Notes: generated from the letters alone by a model not told the origin. A DNA stretch of 64,000 nucleotides from Siphonodentalium dalli (GCA_032622095.1 CP136065.1:94369343-94433342); one strand, 5' to 3'. Numbered from the stretch's first letter, positions 1 through 11,560 are shown. A program made the numbers and translations.

Positions 1-57
1 GGCATGGGATATATTGTTGAAACTTTATGTATATGAAGTATTAAGTCCTCTCCTTGG
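1..57. other. left window edge, start of LINE-derived sequence
   Basis: AT-rich sequence at the window edge. The LINE reading frame is open for at least six codons before the first Met (ending Ser-Pro-Trp just before position 58). LINE homology therefore begins within about 20 bases of here and the element looks 5'-truncated. Confidence 0.5.
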
Positions 58-927
58 ATGACACCATCTATTCTTGAAGCCATTCGAAAGCGACGCAGCT
101 TCGAAAGAATGTGGCGTTCTAGTGGTCTGACTGTTCACCGTTTAATGCTATCTGATCAGCGGAACAAAGTCAACCGTCTCTGCAAAAATTCTAAACGCGA
201 ATTCTATTCTTCCAAGGTGGCTGAAAATGGATCAAACACAAGAGCACTCTATACAGTCATAAATAAGTTAATGAATAGACAGAAACAAATTGTTCTCCCA
301 GAACATGAGTCTCAGGTAGCACTCGCAAATAACTTTGCTGACTTTTTCGCCAACAAAGTCGATTCTATTCGAGCAAAGTTCGGTATATCTAAAGATTCTC
401 AGGATGAGTGTGTTACTTTTAAAAATGAGTTATCGTTGTTTGAACCTACCAACACAGAACAGCTGGAGAAGCTGGTGAAATCACTACCGGCCAAGTCGTG
501 TGAGTTAGATCCTTTACCGACATGGCTACTCAAGAATTGTTTAGATGTTCTTTCACCGTGGTTGACAGATATTGTTAATAAATCGTTGTCGACCGGTGAG
601 GTGCCCGAGTCTTTCAAGCACGCTGTGATTACACCTCTTATTAAAAAAACAACTCTTGATCGCGATGACCTGAAGAATTATAGGCCTGTTTCGAACTTAT
701 CATACGTCTCCAAGCTTATCGAGCGCACTGTCGTCAAACAAATAAATGACCACCTCAACACAGAAGCCTTGAGAGAAACGTTTCAGTCTGCATACACATC
801 GCACTCAAGTACAGAGACTGCAATTATTCGAGTTCAGGATGACATCCTTTCAGCAATGGACTCACAACGCTGTATAATTCTGATTCTCCTAGACTTGTCT
901 GCTGCGTTCGACACGGTTGATCATACC
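37..927 (+). pseudogene. LINE reverse transcriptase, 5' part (CR1/L2-like)
   Basis: This is the N-terminal half of a non-LTR retrotransposon reverse transcriptase, the enzyme that copies LINE RNA into DNA at a nick. The open frame holds the linker before the RT domain (MTP...KRR...ERMWRSSGL), then the RT block YRPVSNLSYVSKLIER, the SAYTSHSSTETA block, and the first catalytic-Asp motif LDLSAAFDTVDH at about residues 280-291. The endonuclease domain is absent, so the copy is 5'-truncated. The frame is broken at 927 by a nested DNA transposon and resumes in phase at 3619. Clade assignment to CR1/L2-like (Jockey superfamily) is by motif style only. Confidence 0.9.
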
Positions 928-3609
928 ACAGGAGCTTGGAATTTGGTCAAAACCCCTCTTTTATTGGCGGAACCACCACCCGGGACCAAAGGTCACGGAA
1001 GGAACGAAACAGAAAATTGTTGCCACCTATTTTGAACTCGACTGTATTCCTACAAAAAAATTATTTTCACTCAAAACTTTTGGTACCTCTTACACCTTAG
1101 ATGCCAATCTACAACATTCCATAGGTATATTTTTCCAGTTCTTCGAAAACCTCACTTTATTTCGGTAATGTATTGTAAATTCACCAACGAACACAAATCT
1201 GCGACACCTACATCACCCGTTCTAGAATCTGAATGACAAATGGCACAAAACCATTTTTTCGGAATAACAAAGTCGGAACGAAATAAAATCGAAACCTAAA
1301 TTTAAAGCCCGCGAAATTTAAAAATATTTGAAAGTGCGTGCAGTTTTCGAACTTAGGCGCCAGAAAACTTAAATCTGTTTATGTTTGCGTCATACTATGC
1401 TCGTTTTTGAAGATCTAATCCTGATGTTTTGTGCATTTTCCTGAAAATTTCTGTATTTTTCTGTGTCTGCTGTTCTTCATTAGACTGAATGGTAATTTGT
1501 ACATATATTTCATATTTAATTTATTTCTATTTATGGCACGACCACCTGGTATTGTTTTTTTCTTATTGTTTTATGTTCGTTACGTACAGGTAGGCCTATA
1601 TGTACTACTTGACTTTGTAATGCTACTGGTTGCAATGATTGGTCATACAGGGACCAAAACTCTCTAGCTCCCTCTCTCTCTCTCTCATAGGAGCTTGTGT
1701 CGCGCTCCATTGTATAGGCCTAAAATATCCATCATATAATAGTAATAGTAATCAACCAACTGATTACTGGTCGAATATCACGAAGTAGAAGAAAAAGATA
1801 TATAGACTCACGGGGAGGCCTGGTATATATGCCTATGCATGAAGCGATTCCTTTGTGCGTTTTGGTGCAGATTCGTTGCCAGAATATCTTAATTATTTCC
1901 ACATCAAATGCTGTTTTTTTACTAGTTCTGACGAACAAATATATGTCTTAGTTGATGAGAGAAGACATTTTTCTTGAGTTAGGTAACGATATTGGCCATG
2001 CATATATAGAACGAGTGTTTAGTTTCGCGAAATTCAAATTTGTCAATGTAGGGTACAAAAACTCGCCATTAATATGCCAAATACAGTAACAAAATGTAAT
2101 AAGATTCTTTAATGTAAGAGCACAAAATTAACCTGCGTATTCTTCACAGTATACGTTTTATTTGTGCGTTTGCAAGTTGTATATAATACAAACTGGTTTA
2201 CCGAATAACTAGTTTATAAATTTGAGTTAGTGATAAACTCGCTAACATAAATTTTATTTAATAAGCAACTATAAGTATTGTCAACTGTACCGGTACCAGG
2301 ATCTATAAATAGTATACGTCACTCGTGACTCGTGTGTCGTAACGAATCATCACCAAAACTCTCAAAGAATGGCTTTATGCATATGATTATATAGCCTGTG
2401 CTCATGAATTGGAAATTCAATTTTTAAATTCAAGACAGCTAGCCACCATCGGCATTGTTTTTCTCAAAATCAAAAATACCAAAAAAATATTAAAAACATT
2501 ACTTAATGTAACTTTCGCTGTCACAAGGCTACGCGATCCGATCACATTCGTAGCCAGGTTTTTTAATCGATCACAAATGTAGCCAGCTTTTCTATGGCGA
2601 TCACATTTGTAGCCAGCTTTTCATATTCAGGCGAGCCTCAATGAACACGATCAGGTTAATCTAATTTTTCTGAGTTGATTGATGAAAACAACTTGAATTT
2701 AGTTTTGATATAAGTTCATTTATAACCTGATGTTTCGGATCAATGTCGTTGGAATGCTCGAATTATATTCCAATATAAGTTGATAAACGAAGTCAGTTTT
2801 GGAGCATGTCGTCGACATTTTAGTCACGAACGTGATGACGTCATATTTCGGGCAATATAAACCACGAATTAGAAAAGCTGACTACGAATGTGATCGCCGG
2901 TGAAATAAGCTGGCTACACTGGCTACGAATGTGACCGTCACTGACCGGAGTCTTGTGACAATGACCCCATCGGCGTAACTTTCATGGTCGATGAAACGAG
3001 TGGCTGAAATCCGACGGCGGCCATGTTTCTATGACTAATTACACGACGATCGCACCAATGTTAGTCTCTAGCAATGCTGCCAGTGGCCATGTTTTTATGC
3101 AAATGAGCCCAAAATAATTCGTTCCCATCTAGACGCCAATGTTATCATCCATCAAAAAGTTCATGATGATCAGTGCATCGGTACGGTCATGTAATAAACA
3201 TGTAATCAGCAGCTATGTTCGAAATTATAAACGGTACGTTCATGCTATCCGTCTCCGGATCATAGTTTTAAAGTTTCCGCATATTTCGGTACCATTTCCG
3301 CTACTCAGATTCTAGAACGGGTGATGTAGGTGTCGCAGATTTGTGTTCGTTGGTGAATTTACAATACATTACCGAAATAAAGTGAGGTTTTCGATGAACT
3401 GGAAAAATATACCTATGGAATGTTGTAGATTGGCATCTAAGGTGTAAGAGGTACCAAAAGTTTTTAGTGAAAATATATTTTTTGTAGGAATACAGTTGAG
3501 TTCAAAATAGGTGGCAACAATTTTCTGTTTCGTTCCTTCCGTGACCTTTGGTCCCGGGTGGTGGTTCCGCCAATAAAAGAGGGGTTTTGACCAAATTCCA
3601 AGCTCCTAT
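928..3609. mobile_element. Mutator-like (foldback) DNA transposon, non-autonomous, nested in the LINE
   Basis: A 2682-bp insertion splits the LINE frame. Its ends are long inverted repeats of about 305 bp (928-1232 and 3305-3609). The outer ends read ACAGGAGCTTGG and, inverted, ATAGGAGCTTGG. It is flanked by a 9-bp direct repeat, GATCATACC (919-927 and 3610-3618). Very long TIRs with a 9-bp TSD are the hallmark of MULE-type elements. The interior has no transposase-like frame, so it is probably non-autonomous. The inverted repeats are still highly similar, which suggests a fairly recent insertion. Confidence 0.85.
2519..2962. repeat. inner inverted-repeat block inside the Mutator-like element
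   Basis: Near 2519-2620 the motif GATCACATTYGTAGCCAGCTTTT occurs in up to three variants. Its inverse (GGCTACGAATGTGAYCG) occurs twice near 2880-2940. The outer edges TGTCACAAG and CTTGTGACA are also inverted. This looks like a second inverted-repeat element inside the first. I could not fix a target-site duplication. Confidence 0.5.
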
Positions 3610-3618
3610 GATCATACC

Positions 3619-4709
3619 ATCCTCTTGCGTCGTCTCGAACGCAGACTTGGTATCACGGACAGTGCTCTGAAGTGGCTGACATCATACCTTGACAACAGAA
3701 CTCAGTCAGTGAAAATAGGACCATGTCAGTCAAGGAGAGTCCCTCTCAAGTGTGGTGTTCCTCAGGGATCCTCTCTCGGCCCTGTTCTCTTTCTATGCTA
3801 CATACTGCCGCTAGGAGATATTATCCGCCGCTATGGTCTCATGTTTCACCTATACGCAGACGATTGCCAGCTATATGTGTCATTTTCCGCTGGCAGTCAG
3901 GATTCTGTCGTTGATGCCGTTGGAACTGTGGAACAATGTATTTCGGAAGTGAAAGATTGGATGTTTCAAAACAAATTAAAACTAAATGATGATAAAACAG
4001 AAATGATAGTTATAGGAACCAGACATCAGCTAGCAAAACTTGATTCTCCTCTTCTTATTAAGATCGATTCCAATTCCATCATGTCAAGTGAATCCATTCG
4101 CAACCTCGGAGCTATGTTCGATACCAACATGGCTATGGACGCTCATGTAAATAATGTATGTCGAGCATGTAATTATCATTTGAGAAATATTGGTAAAATA
4201 AGTAAATACTTGACAGTTTCGGCAACTAAATCAATTATCCAGTCACTTGTGAGCAGCAAGCTAGAACGGTTGCTTGTTCGCCATCACTAGCTCACTCATC
4301 GCGAAATTGGAGCGAGTTAAAAAAACTGCTGCTAGAATTGTCGCGAGGGTACCGAGAAGGACAGAGATGAGTCCAGTCTTGCAAAATCTCCACTGGCTGC
4401 CCATCCAATACAGGATCCAATTCAAGATCATATTGATCACATTTCGTGCTCTTGAAGGAACGCCGCCCGACTACATCAAAGAGCTAGTATGTTTAAAGAC
4501 TTCAGGTACGATGCAGCGAAGATCAGACGGGAAGAGATTTCTAACACTTCCTAACTCAAACCATCCTACGTTAGGGGACAGCCTTCTCCATCACAGCTCC
4601 AACGTTGTGGAACAAACTCCCGGACGTTATGAGGCTTACGGATGATCGTTTAGAATTCCGTAAACTTTTAAAGACACATCTTTTTAAAATAGCTTATGGA
4701 CTCAACTGA
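3619..4709 (+). pseudogene. LINE reverse transcriptase, 3' part, frameshifted
   Basis: This continues the RT from 927. ILLRRLERRLGI follows directly on AAFDTVDHT, then GVPQGSSLGPVLF, then the catalytic YADD box (HLYADDCQLY). The frame stops near 4290. A second frame from about 4274 continues with LERVKKTAARIV and LHWLPIQYRIQFK, the usual thumb-region motifs, and a third frame from about 4600 carries LPDVMRLTDD through LKTHLFKIAYGLN to a stop at 4707. Two frameshifts plus the nested transposon make this an inactive copy. Confidence 0.9.
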
Positions 4710-4980
4710 AATTTTTAACTGACTTTATCTGGAGCTTCTCTTCGAATGACTTTTTAACCATTAATTTATATCTGTGATTTTTTAGGATTTGCCATCTCTT
4801 AGACTTATTTTATCCGCGTGTTTGCACTTTTATCCTATAGTATGATGTTCTTTTATATATAGATATATATATATATATTTTTTTTTTATCACATAATTTA
4901 TGTAACAGCGCCTATGAACACAACTCTGTAGTGAAATAGGCGCTCTACAAATGTTAATAATAATAATAATAATAATAAGC
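4710..4980 (+). mobile_element. LINE 3' UTR ending in an AAT microsatellite
   Basis: AT-rich untranslated tail of the LINE, with a TA/T tract near 4855-4890, the phrase GCGCTCTACAAATG, and a terminal (AAT)n run at about 4952-4978. A short tandem tail is typical of CR1/L2-like elements. I could not identify a target-site duplication, partly because the 5' end lies at the window edge. Confidence 0.7.
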
Positions 4981-5338
4981 ATGGAACATTCATAGCCACT
5001 ATAAATATGGAAATTTAGGAATCAGTTGAGGCATTTATGAATTATGTTCATCAGAAGTGAGGAGGTATTGAAAATAGTGAAATCCCGTGTAACGTATTAT
5101 ATCAATAACGTTGTGTTTGTTAAAGTGGCCTGCTCGTTATTTTTAGTTTTTTTTTTATATGTAAATTTAACTTTTTTTTAACGTCATGCCCCTGTGACTA
5201 GAATACATATTTTAGTGACAAATATTCAGTTAAGTCTTAACATATCCTCTTAATAGCAAACAAAATCATAGGTTGTTATTACCTCACCTGTTTGAGTGTC
5301 ACTTAACTCATAATATGTGCCTAGTATACAGTAATGCC

Positions 5339-5424
5339 CTAAATAATCAACTTCTTAACCACAGCAGAATTATGGGTAATTTTTCAGGATTTAGTTATGG
5401 AGTCGATTATTTAGGGCATTACTG
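5339..5424. mobile_element. TA-flanked palindromic MITE, short copy
   Basis: Inverted ends CAGTAATGCCCTAAATAATC and its inverse, ending GGGCATTACTG. It is preceded by TA; the right TA has mutated to CA. The middle of the consensus is deleted. It lies only 46 bp upstream of a coding exon, so its right arm may supply part of the acceptor context. Confidence 0.8.
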
Positions 5425-5470
5425 CATGTGTTGATGGATTATTATGAATTTGCTGCTATCTCTTCCACAG

Positions 5471-5652
5471 AAATGTTTCCTGTGTGTGAAGAAGAAGAAG
5501 AAAGCGAAGTTGGCCGGTGCCTCGGCTGGCTGCTCATACAACCGCTGTTCAAAAACATTCCATTTTTACTGTGCTAAAGTCGACCCAAACGTGATCACTA
5601 AGAGGTTGAAAATATCAGACATAAATGGAGCACAAGACTCGATTATGTACTG
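5471..5652 (+). CDS. exon encoding an ePHD zinc-finger segment (first visible exon)
   Basis: The exon begins after CTCTTCCACAG and is open in the frame starting at the first base (phase 0). It encodes KCFLC, a lysine-rich linker, GASAGCSYNRC, SKTFHFYCA and a short tail. This matches the PHD half of an extended PHD finger: C-x2-C, then GAxxGC-x4-C, then H-x2-C. ePHD fingers occur in chromatin proteins such as PHF6, PHF11 and G2E3. The donor is CTG|GTAAGA after 5652, leaving two bases (phase 2). The C2HC first half of the ePHD must be encoded upstream and is not in view. The ePHD assignment is firm; the protein identity is unknown. Confidence 0.85.
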
Positions 5653-6201
5653 GTAAGATCTGTTATTTACTTGTAAGATCTGTTATGTACTGGTAAGATA
5701 TGTTATGTAGACTGTGAGCTACCATATGTCCACCCTCCCCTATGTGCATATTTGCCGACCATTTATTTACCGATAGACTGATGTATTTCACACATTTTTC
5801 TGCATTGCCACTCGGGCATTGGGGCTTTTTCATTTAATTATTTTCAAAGTACATTGTATTGACCCATTAGTCAGTCTATTTCTGTCAAATTGGGCAATTT
5901 AAATCACCTTGTATTGTATAGAACTGACCATGATCATTTAAAATATAAAATGGAAGGGTCTATCATATACAATGTAAATCTGTTATTGAATGAATTGCGG
6001 ATGGTATAAGGATATCTTTCATGAGAGCTTAAAGCTCAAGTGATATTTGAAACAAGATTCTGGTGCTTGTTGTTTTCTGTATTTATTGCACAATTGTCTT
6101 GTATCAAGACCAAAACTTGACCTATGAAGGTCAGAACCAAAAATCATGAATCTAAAAATTTCAGAAACATTATCTTTTTGGCATATAGATTGGCTTGTTT
6201 A

Positions 6202-6421
6202 CCCTTACATGACTGGAGGTTCCTGAAATTTTGCGAAAACCCTAAGCTAATGCATTCTCTTATATACGACATATAAGAGAATACATTGGCCTAACAATAT
6301 TTACATTTACCTTGTAAGCCAGTGCGTTCTCTTATATATGCGAGGCTCCCTATGGGAGACTTGCATATATAAGAGAATGAACTGGCACATGATCTTTAAT
6401 GCGGCGCCCGTCATGAAAGGG
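6202..6421. mobile_element. TTAA MITE, double-hairpin family
   Basis: The termini are CCCTTACATGACTGGAGG and, inverted, CCCTTTCATGACGGG, with TTAA at 6422-6425 (the left TTAA is mutated). Inside are two hairpins with arms like ATTCTCTTATATATGCGAG. Termini of CCCTTT next to TTAA are typical of piggyBac-type non-autonomous elements. Confidence 0.8.
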
Positions 6422-6425
6422 TTAA

Positions 6426-6895
6426 AGGTACTCAACCCGTAAAGAGGGTCCCCCATCTCAACAGATTCCAACAACAACAATCCGATCAGAGGGTCCTATA
6501 TTACTATTTCTTTGGCTTTGGGGGTAAAAAATATTTGATTCGAGTCGAGGAACCCATCAAACAAAGCTCAGAGTTATTAGATATTGATTTTTCAAATTTG
6601 TTATGTTCTCGAGATGAGTACCAATAACTGCCGTAATCTGCTCTGGATGTGTACTCCAAATCTATTCAAACAGACAAGGATGAATAACTCTAAAATCAAG
6701 TGGTAATTTTTACGCAATTTTGACTGAGTTCTGGGCCAGATAGTATTCCCGATAATGAAAAATAATAGATTTCTAAAATCGATATCTAACAAATCTGAGC
6801 TTTGATGGGTGACTTCCTCGACTCGAATCAAATATTTTTGACCCCCGAAGCCATTGAAATAGTAATTGAGAGGAGTTTTATCGGGTTGAGTACCT
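6426..6895. mobile_element. TTAA element, AGGTACTCAACC family
   Basis: Inverted ends AGGTACTCAACCCG and CGGGTTGAGTACCT, each next to TTAA (6422-6425 and 6896-6899). Long inner inverted arms share TTTGATTCGAGTCGAGGAA with its inverse. The left TTAA is shared with the preceding MITE. Relic copies lie at 50366-51022 and about 62635-63050. Confidence 0.75.
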
Positions 6896-7118
6896 TTAAG
6901 AGTTTGGGTCTTTGTTTGAAACTTTTGAGATCATACTGACTGGATCATATATGTAATTTTATCTGACAATAACAAGATGTGAGCATTCTTAATATCAAGA
7001 AATACTAACATGAAACACTCCTGAGAGCCCTCGGGGCTGACGACGAAACTAGTTTCATTCCTAATAGAGTCTAGGGTCTGAAATGACGATAAATCAATAT
7101 ATGTCTTGTCTTTTTCAG

Positions 7119-7177
7119 TGTCTTTTGCTCAAAGAAACATGAAGAGTGCTTCAGGCAAAAACTTTGTCAAAGCCTTG
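7119..7177 (+). CDS. exon completing the ePHD finger
   Basis: The acceptor is CTTTTTCAG and the donor TTG|GTAAGC. The first base completes the split codon of the previous exon to give Cys, so the join reads ...MYCVFCSKKHEECF. C-x2-C-x3-H at the end of an ePHD supplies the last zinc ligands, and the same spacing closes PHF6-type fingers. Splice phases match exactly (2 then 1). The exon ends with one leftover base (phase 1). No other frame of this 59-bp stretch makes sense of the ligands. Confidence 0.85.
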
Positions 7178-7301
7178 GTAAGCGTAGTTTCACCATTGTT
7201 TGTTGCTTTATCATTTTGTGTTAAATTTCTCACATAGGTCTTTCTCTGAATTTATCACAGTTCATTATTTATATTTGTGTTCTTTTCTTTATGTTATTTT
7301 T

Positions 7302-9261
7302 AGCTCAACTTTACTTTGTAAAGTTTGAGCTATTGCCATGGCTTTGTCGTCTGTGTGTCCGTGTGTCCGTGTGTACGTAAGGCGTCAACAATGCAGTCTA
7401 CAGGTCGTACCTTTGGTCGGACCATTATGAAATTAGCTGTTGACATCAACATTTAGACCAGAATGATTAATTTTGGGGTCATTCGGTAAAAAAACATGGC
7501 CGCCAGTGGCCATCTTGCACATCAAAATTCAATCCATTAGCACGGGCTACAGGGCGTACTGTTTGTCTGATCGTCATGAAATTAGTCATGGATGTTAATA
7601 TTGACATGTAGATGGGAACAAGTAATTTTGGGGTCATTCGGCCCAAAAACATGGCGGCCAGCAGCCATCTTGGATTTTACTCTTTGTATGACTAAATCCT
7701 TTAGCACGGGCTACAGGTCCTACTTTTAGTCTGATCATCATAAAATTTGTCATGGCTGTTGAAATTAGAATGTAGATGGGAACGAGTCATTTTGGGGTCA
7801 TTCGGACAAAAAACATGGCCGCCAGTGGCCATCTTGGATTTCAAAATTCAATCCATTAGCACGGGCCACGGGTCGTACTGTTCGTCTGATCATCATGAAA
7901 TTTGTCATTGATGTTAATATTGACATGTAGATGGGAACGAGTAATTTTGGGTTCATTCGGCCAAAAAACATGGCGGCCAGCAGCCATCTTGGATTTTACT
8001 CTTTGTATGACTAAATCCATTAGCACGGGCTACAGGTCCTACTTTTAGTCTGATCATCATAAAATTTGTCATGAATGTTAATAATCACATGTAGATGGGA
8101 ACGAGTCATTTTGGGGTCATTCGGCCGAAAAACATGGCCGCCAGCAGCCAACTTGGATTTTACTCTTTGTATGACTAAATCCTTTAGCACGGGCTACAGG
8201 TCGTACCTTTAGTCTGATCATCATAAAATTTGTCATGGCTATTGATATTGGAATGTAGATGGGAACGAGTCATTTTGGGGTCATTCGGACAAAAAACATG
8301 GCCGCCAGCAGGCATCTTTGATTTCACTCTTTGTATGACTAAATCTTTTAGCACGGGCTACAGGTCGTACCTTTAGTCAGATCATCATAAAATTTGTCAT
8401 GGCTGTTGAAATTGGAATGTAGATGGGAACGAGTCATTTTGGGGTCTTTCGGACAAAAAACATGGCCGCCAGTGGCCATCTTGGATTTCAAAATTCAATC
8501 CATTAGCACGGGCCACGGGTCGTACTGTTCGTCTGATCATCATGAAATTTGTCATGGATGTTAATATTGACATGTAGATGGGAACGAGTAATTTTGGGTT
8601 CATTCGGCCAAAAAACATGGCGGCCAGCAGCCATCTTGGATTTTACTCTTTGTATGACTAAATCCTTTAGCACGGGCTACAGGTCCTACTTTTAGTCTGA
8701 TTATCATAAGATTTGTCAAGAATGTTAATAATCACATGTAGATGGGACGAGTCATTTTGGGGTCATTCGGCTGAAAAACATGGCCGCCAACAGCCAACTT
8801 GGATTTTACTCTTTGTATGACTAAATCCTTTAGCACGGGCTACAGGTCGTACCTTTAGTCTGATCATCATAAAATTTGTCATGGCTATTGAAATTGGAAT
8901 GTAGATGGGAACGAGTCATTTTGGGGTCATTCGGCCAAAAAACATGGTCGCCAGCAGCCATTTTGGATTTTACTCTTTGTATGACTAAATCCTTTAGCAC
9001 GGGCTACAGGTCGTACCTTTAGTCTGATCATCATAAAATTTGTTATGGATGTTAACGATGACATGTAGATGGGAACGACTCATTTTGGGGTCATTCGGCC
9101 GAAAACATGGCCGCCAGCAGCCATCTTGGATTTTACTTTTCTCTTCATGTCTATAAACTAGTATTAGACATTCAACTTTCCACATTCCTAATCGCTCCAT
9201 TGACTGTAATACATTAACTTATTCCCTTTCCAAGTTGAGCTACAGTGTTATTGACACTTTC
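7302..9261. mobile_element. tandem-core element with about ten 160-bp repeats
   Basis: The left end is AGCTCAACTTTACTTTGTAAA, itself a small hairpin. The right end is AAGTTGAGCTACAGTGTTATT, giving a 10-bp inverted match AGCTCAACTT. Between them a unit of about 155-165 bp containing TAGCACGGGCTACAGGTCGT and CATGGCCGCCAGCAGCCATC recurs roughly ten times (from about 7538 to 8995). A shorter copy is at 59572-60222. The architecture is that of non-autonomous elements with satellite-like cores known from bivalves. Confidence 0.8.
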
Positions 9262-9423
9262 ATTATTATTTGTTTCTTTTTTGTTTTGAAAATGGTCAAT
9301 ATCATTTCCTGGTTGGGTCAGTAATTGCTACTAACATAATTACAGTAATGTCAGTCACAAAAATATATGTTTTACTAAATACAGAACCAAGTCATTTTTG
9401 AAGATTTTTGTGAAACCATGGAG

Positions 9424-9727
9424 AATTGAAAGTAAAGTTTAATTTGATTGTCAACCAAGAAGAAGAATTTCATAGTAAGATTGACGAAGAAAGGTCCCCA
9501 GATACACCTCAAGTTGAAGTAGCAGATGCTACACAGATCAACCAGAACAGACAGAATGTGAAAATAATAATTCAATGATTGTAGACAAGATAGCTGCTCG
9601 CTCGCTTACCAGCAGTTTACCAACTCAGAAAATAGGTTTTATCGGACTGGACAAATTTGCTCAGATTGTAGATGCTGGGGGAGTTCTTCAAGTTGAGGAA
9701 GTGGGTCATATTGAAGAAGAATTTGAT
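9424..9727 (+). CDS. exon with acidic linker; frame broken (indel or pseudo-exon)
   Basis: The donor GAT|GTAAGT after 9727 (phase 0) is strong. Two overlapping open frames look coding. One (9424 to 9576) gives NQEEEFHSKIDEERSPDTPQ. The other (9518 to 9727) gives TDQPEQTECENNNS, then MIVDKIAARS and DKFAQIVDAGGVLQVEEVGH. They differ by one base: a single missing base between 9518 and 9575 would join them and restore the phase total. The acceptor ATGGAG|AA fits the incoming phase 1 but has a weak pyrimidine tract. A better-looking acceptor at 9384 leads into stops. The start is uncertain. Confidence 0.55.
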
Positions 9728-9767
9728 GTAAGTATTACATATGGTACCATAGTGCTATATTTTGGTT

Positions 9768-10107
9768 AAGCCAGCAAATAGTGTGTCTGTCATTTGCAGA
9801 ATGAGGTCACCAGAAGGTGAATTTAGTGATGCTATCACACAGTGGGCTAGCATCAGCAAATTCACCCTCTGGGAACCTCATTCTGCTTAGGCCTCAAATG
9901 CCATGGGAGACCTTGGACCAGATTGAATTTCCCCAGTAGAAGTTGGTGATGTTCATCCATTAGTCACCTCAATTATGCATTTTATCTTCTGCAAATTAGG
10001 GGATATAGAAACCTCCCAAAAGGGAAAATGTAACTAAAAACAATGTTAATTTGAGACCATAGATACTTCCCAGAAGATGAGGCCTAAGCAGAATTAGAAT
10101 TTTCATA
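9768..10107. mobile_element. hAT-type MITE, AAGCCTGCAAAT family, damaged copy
   Basis: It begins AAGCCAGCAAATAGTG, then a hairpin with arms AGAATGAGGTCACCAGA and TCTGGGAACCTCATTCT. The inner conserved stretch follows (ATGCATTTTATCTTCTGCAA, CCCAGAAGATGAGGCCTAAG). The right terminus is missing. It starts 40 bp after the donor at 9727. Confidence 0.7.
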
Positions 10108-10332
10108 AGTATTTTTATAAAATAGAGAATACCTACAGTTTTTGTTTGAATACGGAAATATCTCATGAGTATCTGTAAAGAAATATCAAATTTCATGAGC
10201 CGCGAGTGGAAATTTAATATTTCTTTCCCGACATGAATGAGATGGTTCAGGTATTCGAATAAAAAACTATGTATTCTTTTAATAATGTGCTCCTTATTTA
10301 TGCTCAAAGTTGCTAAATTAACTCTTACTTAA

Positions 10333-10661
10333 CCTCTATGCTGCTAAATTACGTTATGATGTCGTGTGCTGGGATGTTGACGTTATTGCCATTTTCCAAT
10401 GGGAAACTATAACGGGAATACCACAAGAACTATAAAACTGACTCGGTTGAAAGGCTATTATCGTTCACAATCGTGGAACATCATACACTGTTAGAAACTT
10501 GGAGATACAGTTATTCCGATGCACCAATCACTGAGTTCCAGCTATGTATAATGGCCTACTTCTATTGTGCTGAAGTAGGTCCGTAGTACCTACGGACCAT
10601 ATAGCACACGGCGTGCACTTTTACGTCCGTAGTAGTTACGGACGTCATAGCAGCGAAGAGG
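10333..10661. mobile_element. TTAA MITE, CCTCTATGCTGCT family
   Basis: The ends are CCTCTATGCTGCT and, inverted, CCTCTTCGCTGCT, flanked by TTAA (10329-10332 and 10662-10665). Internal hairpins include ACGTCCGTAGTAGTTACGGACGT and GTCCGTAGTACCTACGGAC. Confidence 0.75.
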
Positions 10662-10665
10662 TTAA

Positions 10666-10979
10666 TTAAATTATTAACTCTACTTAATTAAAGAGTGAGT
10701 GTCAGTGTTTGCAGACAAGTAGGAGTCTGGTATGTACTGGGCATATTGATTCGCGCTGTCATAAACTGCCGGCAAGTTGCAATGAAATATCGAAAGTTTC
10801 AGTGAAATAACAAAATCGTATTGTACTGTGGCTTTTAAGAAATACATACGATGATCTACGTTTTGATCATTTTCAGCAATTTTATAGGCAAGAATATAAT
10901 AAAAATAATTATTATTCCCTCTACGAATACATCTGAAAAGCTGAAATTAGCTGATTAATCGTGGACACTATTTTGTCTG
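10666..10979. other. intron sequence without recognised feature
   Basis: AT-rich. I see no open frame of note or identifiable repeat boundary. Confidence 0.4.
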
Positions 10980-11560
10980 GACTATTTGTCCCCCGAAATT
11001 TTTCGGAGGACTATTATAATCAGCAAGTCCATCCATCCGAGGTTGTCCGCATGATAACTTGAGCAATATTCAACAGAATTTTTTATATTTGGCACATGTA
11101 CGTGGTTCACATTTGAGGAGACTCAGGCCAAGTTCTAATTTGGACACGTCCGATGATATATGATGGAGTTATGCCCCTTTTTCGACTTAGAATTTGCTTT
11201 TTTCGGGTAGTCCGCATGGTGACTTAAGCAATATTGAACAGTTTCTTAATATTTGGTGCGTGGTTCACATTTGAGAAGACGCAGGCCAAGTTTGAAATTT
11301 GGTCAAGGTTCAATGATGTTTGACATCCGAATGATAATTTGACTTAGAAATCAATGTTTTTCGGTTGTACGCATGGTAACTTGAGCAATATTCTACATAA
11401 TTTCTTGATATTTGGTACGTTGTTCTCATTTGAGAAGATGCAGGCCAGTTCTGATTTTATTTGACTTAGAAATTATATTTGTGTTTTCTTAGTGTTAAAT
11501 TGAGCAAACTTAAAAAAAATCTGTTGGCTCACCTATGTGGCTCACCTATGAGAACACACA
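10980..11560. repeat. tandem-core repeat, TCCCCCGAA-hairpin family
   Basis: It opens with a hairpin (GTCCCCCGAAATTTTTCGG) and a GTCC-type stretch. Three diverged core units follow, each carrying TTGAGCAATATTC, ATATTTGGTACGT-like and GAGTTATGCCCCTTTTTCGA motifs. It is related to 32531-33310 by the opening and the core. Confidence 0.6.

Noticed and set aside
917-1168. Open frame across the left end of the Mutator-like element
   Set aside because: It lies in the terminal inverted repeat and its first codons are the LINE; no protein features.
9575-9769. Start of an independent small gene at the Met at 9575
   Set aside because: The same frame is open and acidic upstream, and the exon ends in a strong phase 0 donor that fits the next exon; an internal exon is more likely.
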